DNA of 64,000 nucleotides from the NCBI RefSeq assembly GCF_036245645.1, contig NZ_BTPE01000004.1, forward strand, positions 332,780 to 396,779, given 5' to 3'. The notes under the pieces are model-generated. The model worked only from the letters and a program-made list of their open reading frames with translations. It was not told the DNA's origin and ran no database searches. Position 1 is the first letter of the stretch. Every line of letters starts with the position of its first letter. A program made the position numbers and the translations under genes. This DNA is from Algoriphagus taiwanensis (GTDB lineage Bacteria; Bacteroidota; Bacteroidia; Cytophagales; Cyclobacteriaceae). Positions 1 through 7,608 of the stretch are shown here, one piece after another.

Positions 1-675
1 GTTTCTTCGATTTGTGGTTCTTCCAATTTGCTCCAATACTTTGGGTATCAGTTTACCAATGATCTGGATGAAATAAGACGCTCTCTGGACGAAGCGGGAC
101 TTTGCTTCCTGCATGCGCCACTTTTCCATCCGGCCATGAAAAATGTGGCGCCGATCCGAAAGGAACTCGGCGTGAAGACCTTTTTCAATATGCTCGGTCC
201 TATGGTAAATCCAAGCTTTCCAAGAAAGCAACTGGTCGGCGTATTTAGCTTAGAATTGGCTCGTTTGTACGGGTATTTATACCAAGAAACCGACGGAAAA
301 TTTTCAATCCTTCACGCACTGGATGGATACGATGAGATTTCTCTCACGGGTCCGTTTAAGATGATTTCAAACTCGGGTGAGAAATTATATAATCCTGAAA
401 CTATCGGACTTTCTAGGCTTTCTGCTGAAAGCATCAAAGGAGGCGCTACAGTGGAGGAGTCAGCAAAAATCTTTGAAAACATATTGAAGGGAAAAGGGGA
501 AAAAGCTCAAAACCAAGTCGTTATTGCTAATGCTGCGGCGGCTCTGGTGACAGCTCGAGAAGGATTGAGCTTTGCCGATGCGGTTTTGGAAGCCGAGGAA
601 GTGTTGCTTAGCGGCAAGGCACTTAAAGTATTTAATGGTTTGGTCAATCCACAAACGACCGTTTCACTCGCTTAA
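1..675 (+). CDS. trpD: Anthranilate phosphoribosyltransferase, C-terminal part (cut by window edge)
   Basis: Transfers a phosphoribosyl group from PRPP to anthranilate, the second step of the tryptophan branch, in the cytoplasm. The reading frame is open from base 1, so the gene starts upstream of the window. About 224 residues are present against a usual ~330, so roughly 105 N-terminal residues are missing. The visible part begins with a Ser/Gly-rich stretch (SSICGSSN) and continues with HAPLFHPAMK and FFNMLGPMVNP, both typical of TrpD. The stop is 9 bases before trpC, consistent with one operon; trpE and trpG would be expected upstream. The identification is firm; only the start is unknown. 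Confidence 0.95.
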   Translation, partial: VSSICGSSNLLQYFGYQFTNDLDEIRRSLDEAGLCFLHAPLFHPAMKNVAPIRKELGVKTFFNMLGPMVNPSFPRKQLVGVFSLELARLYGYLYQETDGKFSILHALDGYDEISLTGPFKMISNSGEKLYNPETIGLSRLSAESIKGGATVEESAKIFENILKGKGEKAQNQVVIANAAAALVTAREGLSFADAVLEAEEVLLSGKALKVFNGLVNPQTTVSLA

Positions 676-684
676 AAAGTACTT

Positions 685-1506
685 ATGAATATTCTGGAAA
701 AAATCATTGCTGATAAATACAAGGAAGTAGACGAGAAAAAGAGTCTAATTCCTGTCAAACTGCTGGAAAAAAGCATCTACTTCTCCGGGCCGGTGGTGTC
801 CATGAAAAAATATGTAAGTCATCCGGAAAAGTCAGGAATAATCGCCGAATTCAAGCGGAAGTCCCCGTCCAAGGGTTGGATCAATGCTTCGGCTTCCGTG
901 GAGCAAGTCAGTATCGGATACATGCAGGCTGGGGCATCTGCGCTTTCCATCCTGACTGATAAGGAATACTTCGGAGGTACCAATGAGGATCTGAAAATTG
1001 CCCGAAAATTCAATTTCTGCCCAATCCTCCGTAAGGATTTTGTGGTGGACGAATACCAAATCATCGAAGCAAAATCTATCGGTGCCGATTGTATTTTGCT
1101 GATTGCGGCAGCTTTGGAACCGGAGAAATTGAAGTCTTTGGCCTACTTCGCCAAAAGTCTCGGGCTGGAAGTACTTATGGAGGTCCACGACGGGGAAGAA
1201 CTTGACCGAAGTCTTTGTGATGCCCTGGATTTGGTAGGAGTGAATAACCGTAACCTAAAGACCTTTGAGGTTTCAATCGATACTTCTTTAGGTTTGGTAG
1301 ATCGTATTCCCTCGACCTTTGTGAAGGTATCAGAAAGCGGGATATCCGAACCAAAAACCTTGGTTGAGTTGAAAAAAGCGGGTTTTGATGGTTTCCTGAT
1401 CGGGGAAAACTTCATGAAATCCAGCCGTCCTGAGCAGGCCGCTTATAATTTCATCAAGGAATTTGGAAAGCTGAAAGCCTTGGAATCCGAGCTAAGCCAA
1501 GCCTGA
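685..1506 (+). CDS. trpC: Indole-3-glycerol-phosphate synthase
   Basis: Closes the indole ring by converting carboxyphenylamino-deoxyribulose phosphate to indole-3-glycerol phosphate. It is a stand-alone TIM-barrel enzyme of 273 residues, not fused to TrpF as in E. coli. Expected catalytic residues are present: E55 and K57 in AEFKRKSPS, K117 in ILRKDFV, E166 in LMEVHDG, and an Asn in GVNNRN near 187. SESGI and GFLIGENFM near the C-terminus form the phosphate-binding part. The TGA stop overlaps the trpF start by one base (TGATG), which implies coupled translation. Confidence 0.97.
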   Translation: MNILEKIIADKYKEVDEKKSLIPVKLLEKSIYFSGPVVSMKKYVSHPEKSGIIAEFKRKSPSKGWINASASVEQVSIGYMQAGASALSILTDKEYFGGTNEDLKIARKFNFCPILRKDFVVDEYQIIEAKSIGADCILLIAAALEPEKLKSLAYFAKSLGLEVLMEVHDGEELDRSLCDALDLVGVNNRNLKTFEVSIDTSLGLVDRIPSTFVKVSESGISEPKTLVELKKAGFDGFLIGENFMKSSRPEQAAYNFIKEFGKLKALESELSQA

Positions 1507-2147
1507 TGGAAATCAAAGTCTGTGGCATGCGAGAGCCGGAAAATATCCGAAGTTTGATTTCGGAAGTGAATCCGGATTGGATGGGATTGATCTTTTATCC
1601 CAAATCGCCCCGCTATGTGACAGATGAAAAAGCGGCTGACTTGAAGGAGCTTCCGGTGAAAAAAGTCGGGGTTTTTGTCAATGAAACAGAAGCTGAAATC
1701 CTGAGAAAAGTGGACCAATTTGGCCTTTCTGCCATTCAGCTACATGGAAGTGAGTCGCCTGATATAGTGAAAAGTCTGGCTAAAAAAACCGAAGCGGAAC
1801 TCTGGAAAGTGATCTCTGTCGGAGCAGAGATTGATTGGCAAAGTCTGGAAGATTACCTGCCTTATGTGAGCAAGTTTCTTTTCGATACAGCCACTGCAGC
1901 GCATGGAGGCTCGGGAAGAAAGTTTGACTGGGAAATTCTCAAAACCTATCCCTTCGACAAAGGCTTTCTGCTGAGTGGAGGACTGGATGAAGAAAGTGCC
2001 GATGAGGTTTTGGCTTTGCGAAAGCAAATCCCCCAACTCCAAGGCGTGGATATCAACTCCAAATTTGAGGAGGCTCCCGGTCTAAAAAACATTGAAAAAC
2101 TGAAGAATTTTAAAAGTCGCCTGATTCATGCAGGCACTCAAAACTAA
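1506..2147 (+). CDS. trpF: Phosphoribosylanthranilate isomerase
   Basis: Amadori rearrangement of phosphoribosylanthranilate, the step between TrpD and TrpC. The 213 residues form a TIM barrel with the general base Cys6 in KVCGMRE, the general acid Asp127 in FLFDT, IQLHGSES near residue 78, and a glycine-rich phosphate-binding loop (GGSGRKFDW and LSGGL). The length is normal for the family. It shares one base with the trpC stop, and trpB follows 21 bases later, so it lies inside the trp transcription unit. Confidence 0.97.
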   Translation: MEIKVCGMREPENIRSLISEVNPDWMGLIFYPKSPRYVTDEKAADLKELPVKKVGVFVNETEAEILRKVDQFGLSAIQLHGSESPDIVKSLAKKTEAELWKVISVGAEIDWQSLEDYLPYVSKFLFDTATAAHGGSGRKFDWEILKTYPFDKGFLLSGGLDEESADEVLALRKQIPQLQGVDINSKFEEAPGLKNIEKLKNFKSRLIHAGTQN

Positions 2148-2168
2148 TAACCTTATATCTAGGAACCG

Positions 2169-3347
2169 ATGATACGTGTAGATGAAAAAGGCTTTTACGG
2201 GAAGTTTGGAGGGGCATATATCCCCGAGATGCTTCATCCGAATATCGAAGAGCTGAGAGAAAATTATGAGGAGATCGTAGCCAGTCCGGAGTTTCAGCAG
2301 GAGTTTCAGACTTTGCTCAGGGACTTCGTAGGCCGCCCGACTCCGCTTTATTTTGCCACTCGTCTTTCCGAGCAATTCGGGGCGAAAATCTACCTTAAGC
2401 GGGAGGACCTTTGCCATACCGGTGCGCATAAAGTCAATAATACCGTAGGGCAGATTCTTTTGGCCAAAAGACTGGGCAAAAAACGCATTATCGCCGAAAC
2501 GGGTGCCGGCCAACATGGGGTAGCGACTGCGACGGTTTGTGCCCTGATGGGAATGGATTGCACGGTCTACATGGGCGAGTTGGACATTCAGCGTCAGCGT
2601 CCCAATGTGGAACGAATGAGAATCCTCGGCGCCAAAGTCGTGCCAGCGACTTCCGGCTCCAAGACCCTCAAAGACGCGACCAATGAAGCTATGCGTGCCT
2701 GGATCAATAATCCGGTGGATACCCATTACATCATCGGTTCAGTAGTAGGTCCTCATCCCTATCCGGAGATGGTCGCTAGATTTCAGTCCGTCATCTCAGA
2801 GGAGATGAAGTGGCAATTAAAAGAAAAAGAAGGTCGCGAAAATCCAGACGCTGTCATCGCCTGTGTGGGTGGAGGTTCTAACGCTGCGGGAGCTTTTTAC
2901 CACTATTACAATACGCCTGAAGTGCGCCTAATCGCAGCAGAAGCGGCAGGTTTGGGTATCAGTTCGGGGAAATCCGCTGCGACTACTGTGTTGGGGACTC
3001 CAGGGATTTTGCATGGTTCTAAGACCATTCTCATGCAAACCGAAGATGGACAAGTCGTCGAGCCACATTCCATTTCTGCTGGTCTGGACTATCCGGGAAT
3101 CGGGCCGGTTCATGCGCACCTGTTTGACATTGGAAGAGCGGAGTTTGTAGCTGTTGAAGATGAAGACGCCATGAAAGCCGGGATTCTTCTCAGCCGAACA
3201 GAAGGAATTATCCCTGCGATCGAGACTGCCCACGCCATCCATGCCCTGAACATGATCGAATATCGAAAAGACGAGGTGATCGTGATCAATCTCTCCGGAA
3301 GAGGAGACAAGGACCTGGAGACATATATCAAGTGGGGAAATTATTGA
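2169..3347 (+). CDS. trpB: Tryptophan synthase beta chain
   Basis: PLP enzyme that condenses indole with serine to give tryptophan, in an alpha2-beta2 complex with TrpA. The 392 residues match the usual length. The PLP Schiff-base lysine is K88 in TGAHKVNN. The phosphate-binding loop GGGSNAAG and the C-terminal GRGDKD motif are intact, and AETGAGQHG corresponds to the catalytic glutamate region. This is the common TrpB1 type that pairs with TrpA. The 89-base gap to trpA holds an inverted repeat. Confidence 0.98.
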   Translation: MIRVDEKGFYGKFGGAYIPEMLHPNIEELRENYEEIVASPEFQQEFQTLLRDFVGRPTPLYFATRLSEQFGAKIYLKREDLCHTGAHKVNNTVGQILLAKRLGKKRIIAETGAGQHGVATATVCALMGMDCTVYMGELDIQRQRPNVERMRILGAKVVPATSGSKTLKDATNEAMRAWINNPVDTHYIIGSVVGPHPYPEMVARFQSVISEEMKWQLKEKEGRENPDAVIACVGGGSNAAGAFYHYYNTPEVRLIAAEAAGLGISSGKSAATTVLGTPGILHGSKTILMQTEDGQVVEPHSISAGLDYPGIGPVHAHLFDIGRAEFVAVEDEDAMKAGILLSRTEGIIPAIETAHAIHALNMIEYRKDEVIVINLSGRGDKDLETYIKWGNY

Positions 3348-3364
3348 TTTATAGTCCGATGTAG

Positions 3365-3416
3365 GATGTCGGATGACCGATGGCCTAAGTAGGTCAAACA
3401 GCGGTCATCGGACATC
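3365..3416. repeat. Intergenic inverted repeat between trpB and trpA
   Basis: Arms at 3365-3379 (GATGTCGGATGACCG) and 3402-3416 (CGGTCATCGGACATC) pair over 15 bases with one mismatch around a 22-base loop. The flanks carry further GATGT- and GGAT-like words. No T-run follows, so it is not a standard terminator. It could be a mobile palindromic repeat or an mRNA-stabilising hairpin between the two subunit genes. Its sequence is unrelated to the TTTACGATTT family elsewhere in the window. Confidence 0.75.
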
Positions 3417-3436
3417 GGGCATCAAACAACTGAGAA

Positions 3437-4210
3437 ATGAATCGCATACACTACTTATTTAATACCAAACAGGATCGGGTGCTTTCGATCTACTTTACCG
3501 CTGGGTTTCCCAAGCTGGAGGATACCATTCCGGTAATGGAGGCCATTGAGGCAGGGGGAGCGGACATCATCGAAATCGGGATTCCGTATTCTGATCCTAT
3601 TGCTGACGGTCCTACGATCCAAAACAGCAATATGATTGCCCTGGAAAATGGCATGAGCATGAAGAAGCTCTTTGAACAATTGAAGGGTTTCCGGGCTAAA
3701 GTACACCTTCCTGTGGTGTTGATGGGCTACCTGAATCCGATTATACAGTTTGGGATGGAGGAGTTTTGTAAAAAGTGCAAGGAAGTTGGAGTGGATGGAC
3801 TCATCGTGCCTGACTTGCCGATGCAGCAGTACTTGGATGAATACAAAAGCCTATTTGACTCCTATGGATTGGTCAATACCTTTTTGATCTCTCCCCAGAC
3901 TTCCGAAAAGCGAATCCGCGAAATCGATGAAAACACCGACGGATTTATTTACATGGTGTCTTCCCACTCGATCACCGGAGCCAAGGCTGATATTTCAGAA
4001 GAGCAGATCGCCTACTTCGAGCGGGTGAAAGCCATGAACCTCAAAAATCCCCGATTAATTGGTTTTGGTATTTCCGATGCCCAAACCTTCAGTACCGCTT
4101 CTCAATACAGCAACGGAGCGATAATTGGTTCGGCTTTTATCAAAAAAGTAAAAGATTCTACAAACCTGAGTCAGGACATCCAGGACTACCTGAGAAGTGT
4201 TAAAGCATAA
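3437..4210 (+). CDS. trpA: Tryptophan synthase alpha chain
   Basis: Cleaves indole-3-glycerol phosphate to indole and glyceraldehyde-3-phosphate and passes indole to TrpB. The 257-residue TIM barrel has the catalytic pair E46 in IIEIGIPYSD and D57 in PIADGPTIQ, the N-terminal YFTAGFP motif, and IGFGISDAQ in the phosphate-binding region. The length is normal. It is the last pathway gene of the operon before a DAHP synthase gene, from which it is separated by a long inverted-repeat element. Confidence 0.97.
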   Translation: MNRIHYLFNTKQDRVLSIYFTAGFPKLEDTIPVMEAIEAGGADIIEIGIPYSDPIADGPTIQNSNMIALENGMSMKKLFEQLKGFRAKVHLPVVLMGYLNPIIQFGMEEFCKKCKEVGVDGLIVPDLPMQQYLDEYKSLFDSYGLVNTFLISPQTSEKRIREIDENTDGFIYMVSSHSITGAKADISEEQIAYFERVKAMNLKNPRLIGFGISDAQTFSTASQYSNGAIIGSAFIKKVKDSTNLSQDIQDYLRSVKA

Positions 4211-4228
4211 CAAACCTTATCTATTTCA

Positions 4229-4352
4229 GAATTTTGATTTACGATTTATGAGGTCATGTTGACCCTCAATCCTTATCTCCAAAAGCTTTGCTTTTTGTTT
4301 TAGAGATTGAAGTCCAAAAATGCCTCGTAAATCAAAAATCGTAAATCGTACT
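4229..4352. repeat. TTTACGATTT inverted-repeat element, copy 1 (trpA/aroF gap)
   Basis: A ~124-base element that fills most of the gap. The left end contains TGATTTACGATTTATGAGG, and the right end contains the complementary CCTCGTAAATCA followed by ATCGTAAATCGTA. Inner segments (CCTCAATCC on the left, GATTGAAGTCC on the right) also pair imperfectly. It belongs to a five-copy family in this window (4.2, 9.1, 10.0, 39.6 and 40.2 kb). All copies lie between co-directional plus-strand genes. Confidence 0.85.
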
Positions 4353-4357
4353 TAACT

Positions 4358-5377
4358 ATGATTATCCAACTTCAGCCCGATATCACCGATTCCCAAAAAG
4401 AAAAACTGATCTCCAAAGTCAATGAGAGCGGTTACAAAACCACCGAGGTCAAAACCCAACTCGGCGACTACATCATCGGTATCGGTAAAAATGAATTTGA
4501 CATACGCCGCATCGGTCAGATGGACGGCATTCAGGATATCCACATCGTCTCGGACGAATACAAACTGGTGTCAAAAAAGTGGAAAGCCAAGCCTACCTCC
4601 GTCGATCTTGGGGACGGAGTATTTATCAAGGATGGAGAAATGGCCATCATCACTGGTCCTTGCTCGATCGAATCCGAAGAGCAAATCCGCAAAGTGGTCA
4701 ATCACTGCGTGGAAAATGGGATTACCATGATGCGCGGTGGAGTTTTCAAGCCAAGAACATCTCCTTATGCTTTCCGAGGGATGGGTATCGACGGTCTTAA
4801 ACTGTGGCATTCCATCGCTTCTGAAGCAGGAGTGAAGATCGTCACTGAGGTGATGCAAACTTCCCAAATCGAGGAAATGTACCCTTACGTGGACATTTAC
4901 CAAGTTGGTGCGAGAAACTCTCAAAACTTCAACCTTCTGGACGAACTAGGGAAAGTGGATAAAGCTGTGATGATCAAGCGAGGCATTTCTGGTACCATCG
5001 AAGAATTGCTTCAATCTGCTGAATATGTGTTTTCCGGAGGAAATGAAAAACTGATCCTATGCGAACGAGGTATCCGAACCTACGAACGCGCTTCCCGAAA
5101 TACGCTGGATCTGAATGCTATTCCGATTTTGAAAGCCAAATCCCACCTTCCGGTAATCGTCGATCCTTCTCACGGTATTGGAATCCGGGCTTATGTGCCT
5201 CAGATGGCCTTGGCAGGGGTAATGGCTGGAGCGGATGGAATCATCTATGAATCCCATGAAGTTCCCGAGAAAGCCTTTTCCGACGGACAGCAGACACTGG
5301 ATTTTGCCCAGAGTGCAAGACTAGCCGCTTGGATCAGAGAGATTTTTGCTAAAAGAAAAACGTTCGATTTGCTGTAA
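4358..5377 (+). CDS. aroF: 3-deoxy-7-phosphoheptulonate (DAHP) synthase with N-terminal regulatory domain
   Basis: First committed step of the shikimate pathway: condensation of PEP with erythrose-4-phosphate. The 339 residues carry an N-terminal ferredoxin-like regulatory domain (~1-70), like the Thermotoga type, followed by the class I barrel. Visible motifs are the metal ligand C102 in ITGPCSIES, GVFKPRTSPYAFRG, QVGARNSQNF, CERGIRTYE, IVDPSHG, and ESHEVPEKAFSDGQQ. The N-terminal domain usually mediates feedback inhibition by aromatic amino acids. Its place after trpA suggests co-regulation of chorismate supply with tryptophan synthesis. Confidence 0.93.
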   Translation: MIIQLQPDITDSQKEKLISKVNESGYKTTEVKTQLGDYIIGIGKNEFDIRRIGQMDGIQDIHIVSDEYKLVSKKWKAKPTSVDLGDGVFIKDGEMAIITGPCSIESEEQIRKVVNHCVENGITMMRGGVFKPRTSPYAFRGMGIDGLKLWHSIASEAGVKIVTEVMQTSQIEEMYPYVDIYQVGARNSQNFNLLDELGKVDKAVMIKRGISGTIEELLQSAEYVFSGGNEKLILCERGIRTYERASRNTLDLNAIPILKAKSHLPVIVDPSHGIGIRAYVPQMALAGVMAGADGIIYESHEVPEKAFSDGQQTLDFAQSARLAAWIREIFAKRKTFDLL

Positions 5378-5402
5378 TAAAACGTAACAGATTTGAGTAA
5401 GT

Positions 5403-5426
5403 GTCCTACTTCTTTGGGAGTAGGAC
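5403..5426 (+). terminator. Hairpin downstream of the trp-aroF operon
   Basis: Perfect 8-bp stem GTCCTACT/AGTAGGAC with an 8-base loop, 25 bases after the DAHP synthase stop. The bases after it are AT-rich but lack a clean T-run, so it may be a weak terminator or a 3'-end stabilising hairpin. It is placed where the plus-strand operon must end, since the next gene is on the minus strand. Confidence 0.55.
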
Positions 5427-5472
5427 AGACTAACTGATAGTTATAACATTTTAATTTAAAATGAGGAAAAAA

Positions 5473-6639
5473 TTATTTTAGATAATAGATAATAAAGACC
5501 GGATTTTGATTCTCAGGTGTATTTAGTTTTTTAAGCTCCTTAGTAAATTCATTTTGATCTAGGTCCATAGATTTGATTCTTTCATAGGCGTAATCGGAAT
5601 CTAAAGAAACAATTGCTGTTTTGGAGTGGATATCTCCGGGGGCTGATATCCCATCACTTGGTAATAAGTTGTCAAGTCCGTTTTCAAATTTGGAAATTAA
5701 TTCAACACTGTTTTTTTCAGTATCAAGCAAAATAGTACTGTGTATTGATGGACCTTTAATTATGGGTAAGAGTATTTTCTTATTTCCTATATTAATGTAA
5801 TTGTATAGATAATAGGCATCAGATAGATGAATTTGATCGTATATATCCATGGGATTGTGGACCTTTTCGGGATCTAGTTTCAATGGGTTATTTTCAATAG
5901 TAAATCGAATTATCGAGTGATTTCCTTCCCAATCCATTTTCACTAAATTATTGGAGTAAATGTCAAGAAAATAGAATTCGTCTTTTGAAACGGTCGAAAA
6001 AAAGTATTGGGTTTTATCTTCTAACACTTTGATAAATTCTCCCGGATAGTTTTCAAAAAATGTGATTTTCTTGTCTTCAGCATAGGTCTGTAGATTTAAT
6101 TTTCCGATTCTTTTTTTAGAATCGACAGTCATCACATTTAGGAAGATAATTTCATTTTCCTTTTCGATAAGATCACCAATAAGACCTATTTCATTTACTT
6201 GGGTCTCTTCTAAAAAATTACCTTTCCAATCAAACTGAAGTATTTTTTTTGTTAATGCGCAGTAGACTAATAGTCGGTCTCCATTATTATTTATTCTTAT
6301 AAAAGTTGGAGTTCTAAATTTTCCTGGTCCTTCTCCCGTCGCTTGAATGTCAAAAAGAAAATCGCCATTAGTATTGAACACTTGAATTTTTTTTTGTTTT
6401 TGAAAGTCAACCACAATTAGTTTATCCTCAAATACAATTGGATTATTTGCATAGGCAATAATTTCATCCTCTTTCGGATGAATAACTTCTGCCTTGGCCA
6501 CGATATCTGCTAAAGGAATTTCAATTCCTTTAGCAGGATTGACAGAGTAAGTAATTAAAGATGGGGTTATTGTTTCCTCTTTTTTTGTTTGACAGAAGGT
6601 TAGTAAAGTTAATGCGGTTAGATAAATAGTTTTTTTCAT
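5473..6639 (-). CDS. 6-bladed beta-propeller lipoprotein
   Basis: Predicted exported lipoprotein of 388 residues. The signal peptide MKKTIYLTALTLLTFC ends in a lipobox with the modified Cys at residue 16, followed by a charged KKEE linker. The body repeats blades with the pattern VFNTNGDFLFDIQATGEGPG, typical of the NHL-like 6-bladed propeller lipoproteins of Bacteroidota. These are often encoded beside short secreted NVEALA-type peptides; here a small secreted peptide gene lies just upstream. The partner and function are unknown. A strong 12-bp hairpin sits 15 bases before its start codon. Confidence 0.75.
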   Translation of the reverse strand: MKKTIYLTALTLLTFCQTKKEETITPSLITYSVNPAKGIEIPLADIVAKAEVIHPKEDEIIAYANNPIVFEDKLIVVDFQKQKKIQVFNTNGDFLFDIQATGEGPGKFRTPTFIRINNNGDRLLVYCALTKKILQFDWKGNFLEETQVNEIGLIGDLIEKENEIIFLNVMTVDSKKRIGKLNLQTYAEDKKITFFENYPGEFIKVLEDKTQYFFSTVSKDEFYFLDIYSNNLVKMDWEGNHSIIRFTIENNPLKLDPEKVHNPMDIYDQIHLSDAYYLYNYINIGNKKILLPIIKGPSIHSTILLDTEKNSVELISKFENGLDNLLPSDGISAPGDIHSKTAIVSLDSDYAYERIKSMDLDQNEFTKELKKLNTPENQNPVFIIYYLK

Positions 6640-6654
6640 ATAGATGTTTACTTT

Positions 6655-6682
6655 TCCATGGCTTTCGCCGGAAAGCCATGGA
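6655..6682 (-). promoter_or_regulatory. 12-bp hairpin in front of the propeller lipoprotein gene
   Basis: Perfect inverted repeat TCCATGGCTTTC / GAAAGCCATGGA with a GCCG loop. In minus-strand reading it lies after the small peptide gene and ends 15 bases before the propeller ATG. The T-run (6683-6689) is on the plus-strand side, so it is not oriented as a terminator for the minus-strand genes. It may set the expression ratio of peptide and lipoprotein, or mark an mRNA processing site. Confidence 0.6.
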
Positions 6683-6700
6683 TTTTTTTAGTGGATAGAG

Positions 6701-6955
6701 TTATGCGTATTCCATAGGGCAACACCAACCACCTTCTTTGCAAGTATAAATTGCCCTATACTTGGGAACACCTAATTCTCCTACACTCACGGATGTTCCT
6801 GTTTGAACTTGAGAATGCAAGGCTATCTCTGTTCCAGGACAGGCTTCATAGATCTTTGCATCTTGGCCTTGCACATCTAGGGAGTGATACCCGAAGAATC
6901 CAAGGAAGGCCAAAACCAACCCAAGTTTTGCCGAAATTGATTGAAAGTTTTTCAT
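6701..6955 (-). CDS. Small secreted cysteine-containing peptide (NVEALA-like context)
   Basis: An 84-residue protein with a basic start, a hydrophobic helix at about residues 11-23 (LGLVLAFLGFFGY), then a short polar stretch and a 50-residue tail with four cysteines at 39, 72, 78 and 79, ending GGWCCPMEYA. Signal helix plus Cys tail, followed by a 6-bladed propeller lipoprotein gene 61 bases downstream, matches the organisation of NVEALA-type peptide loci. The canonical NVEALA word itself is absent, so family membership is inferred from context. The paired cysteines suggest disulphides outside the cytoplasm. Confidence 0.65.
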   Translation of the reverse strand: MKNFQSISAKLGLVLAFLGFFGYHSLDVQGQDAKIYEACPGTEIALHSQVQTGTSVSVGELGVPKYRAIYTCKEGGWCCPMEYA

Positions 6956-7003
6956 TGTGTTTTATTTGGTTCAGGACAAAAATGTGGACTTATTTTTTAA
7001 ATA

Positions 7004-7023
7004 AATCGGACAAAATCGGACAA
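7004..7023. repeat. Two tandem 10-bp direct repeats upstream of the small peptide gene
   Basis: AATCGGACAA occurs twice head to tail at 7004-7013 and 7014-7023. A third related GGACAAA lies at 6974-6980. The spacing equals one helical turn, and the position is about 50-70 bases before the start of the minus-strand peptide gene. This suits a tandem operator, but no regulator is identified. Confidence 0.45.
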
Positions 7024-7174
7024 ATTAGTTTTGAGGGCATTGCTCTAAATTTTTTTCTTCTGAGATCAGCTTAAAATTAGTCTAACATTTACCAATTTAG
7101 ATTTGTTTCGTAACTGTCCATATTGTATGATTGGATGTAGTTTACATTTTCCAACTGATTCACACTTTTTACCC

Positions 7175-7351
7175 ATGTCCCGAAAAGCCAAGTCCCGTCA
7201 GGAAATCGCCCAAGAGTTTGGGATTTCTGCCAAGACCCTTTCCCGGTGGTTTTTAAAGGAGAATCTCAATATCCCCAAAGGATTGATCTCTCCCAAAAGT
7301 CAAGACTTGATTTATGAAAAATTTGGAAAAGGTATAGGCCAAAAACAATGA
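7175..7351 (+). CDS. Small helix-turn-helix protein (58 aa)
   Basis: A 58-residue basic protein. Residues ~6-27 (SRQEIAQEFGISAKTLSRWF) form a clear helix-turn-helix resembling the resolvase/transposase-N or MarR-like fold, followed by IPKGLISPKSQDLIYEKFG. Similar one-domain HTH proteins are common in Bacteroidota, and their role is not known to me. I place the start at the ATG at 7175, because the 24 residues upstream in the same frame have no homology-like features. It could be a DNA-binding regulator of the neighbouring divergent peptide locus. Confidence 0.6.
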   Translation: MSRKAKSRQEIAQEFGISAKTLSRWFLKENLNIPKGLISPKSQDLIYEKFGKGIGQKQ

Positions 7352-7403
7352 CTTTAGGACAGAAGTCTGGCTTAAGGAAAACTTTTGACCTTCTGTAAAA
7401 AAC

Positions 7404-7436
7404 TTTTGTACTAAGCCAAAACCCTGCTTAAATTCG
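7404..7436 (+). promoter_or_regulatory. Candidate Bacteroidota promoter of the phhA-his unit
   Basis: TTTTG at 7404-7408 and TAAATTCG (7 of 8 matches to TAnnTTTG) at 7429-7436, with a 20-base spacer, fit the -33/-7 promoter of the Bacteroidota primary sigma factor. Transcription would start near 7441-7444, at or just before the ATG of the candidate leader peptide. Confidence 0.5.
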
Positions 7437-7440
7437 AAGC

Positions 7441-7494
7441 ATGAATCCGACACCAAGAACCTACGTGCATCATTCTTATCACTTCCTCCAATGA
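7441..7494 (+). CDS. Candidate attenuator leader peptide (17 aa, His/Tyr/Phe-containing)
   Basis: A 17-codon open frame, MNPTPRTYVHHSYHFLQ then TGA. Within eight codons (positions 8-15) it has three His, two Tyr and one Phe codons. It sits right after a promoter-like element, 36 bases before a terminator hairpin, and 114 bases before phhA, which heads a row of histidine genes. This is the layout of a classical amino-acid leader. Translation would have to be nearly leaderless, as no ribosome site is visible. It is too short to prove by composition alone. Confidence 0.5.
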   Translation: MNPTPRTYVHHSYHFLQ

Positions 7495-7530
7495 GGGATA
7501 GGGATGACTTTGGTTTTTGCTGAAGATATA

Positions 7531-7564
7531 AAAAGGCCTATTCCGTAACCGGTTTAGGCCTTTT
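7531..7564 (+). terminator. Intrinsic terminator / attenuator hairpin before phhA
   Basis: Perfect 10-bp stem AAAAGGCCTA/TAGGCCTTTT with a 14-base loop, followed by TTTTCTAGTTTT. It lies 44 bases before the phhA start and after the candidate leader peptide. It therefore fits a transcription attenuator better than the terminator of the small HTH gene 180 bases upstream, though both are possible. Confidence 0.65.
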
Positions 7565-7608
7565 CTAGTTTTAGAAGTAAAAAGAACAGTTATAAACCCA
7601 AATAGAAA

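Noticed and set aside
2082..2726. Long minus-strand open frame across the trpF end and trpB
   Set aside because: It lies opposite well-conserved trp genes and has no recognisable domain.
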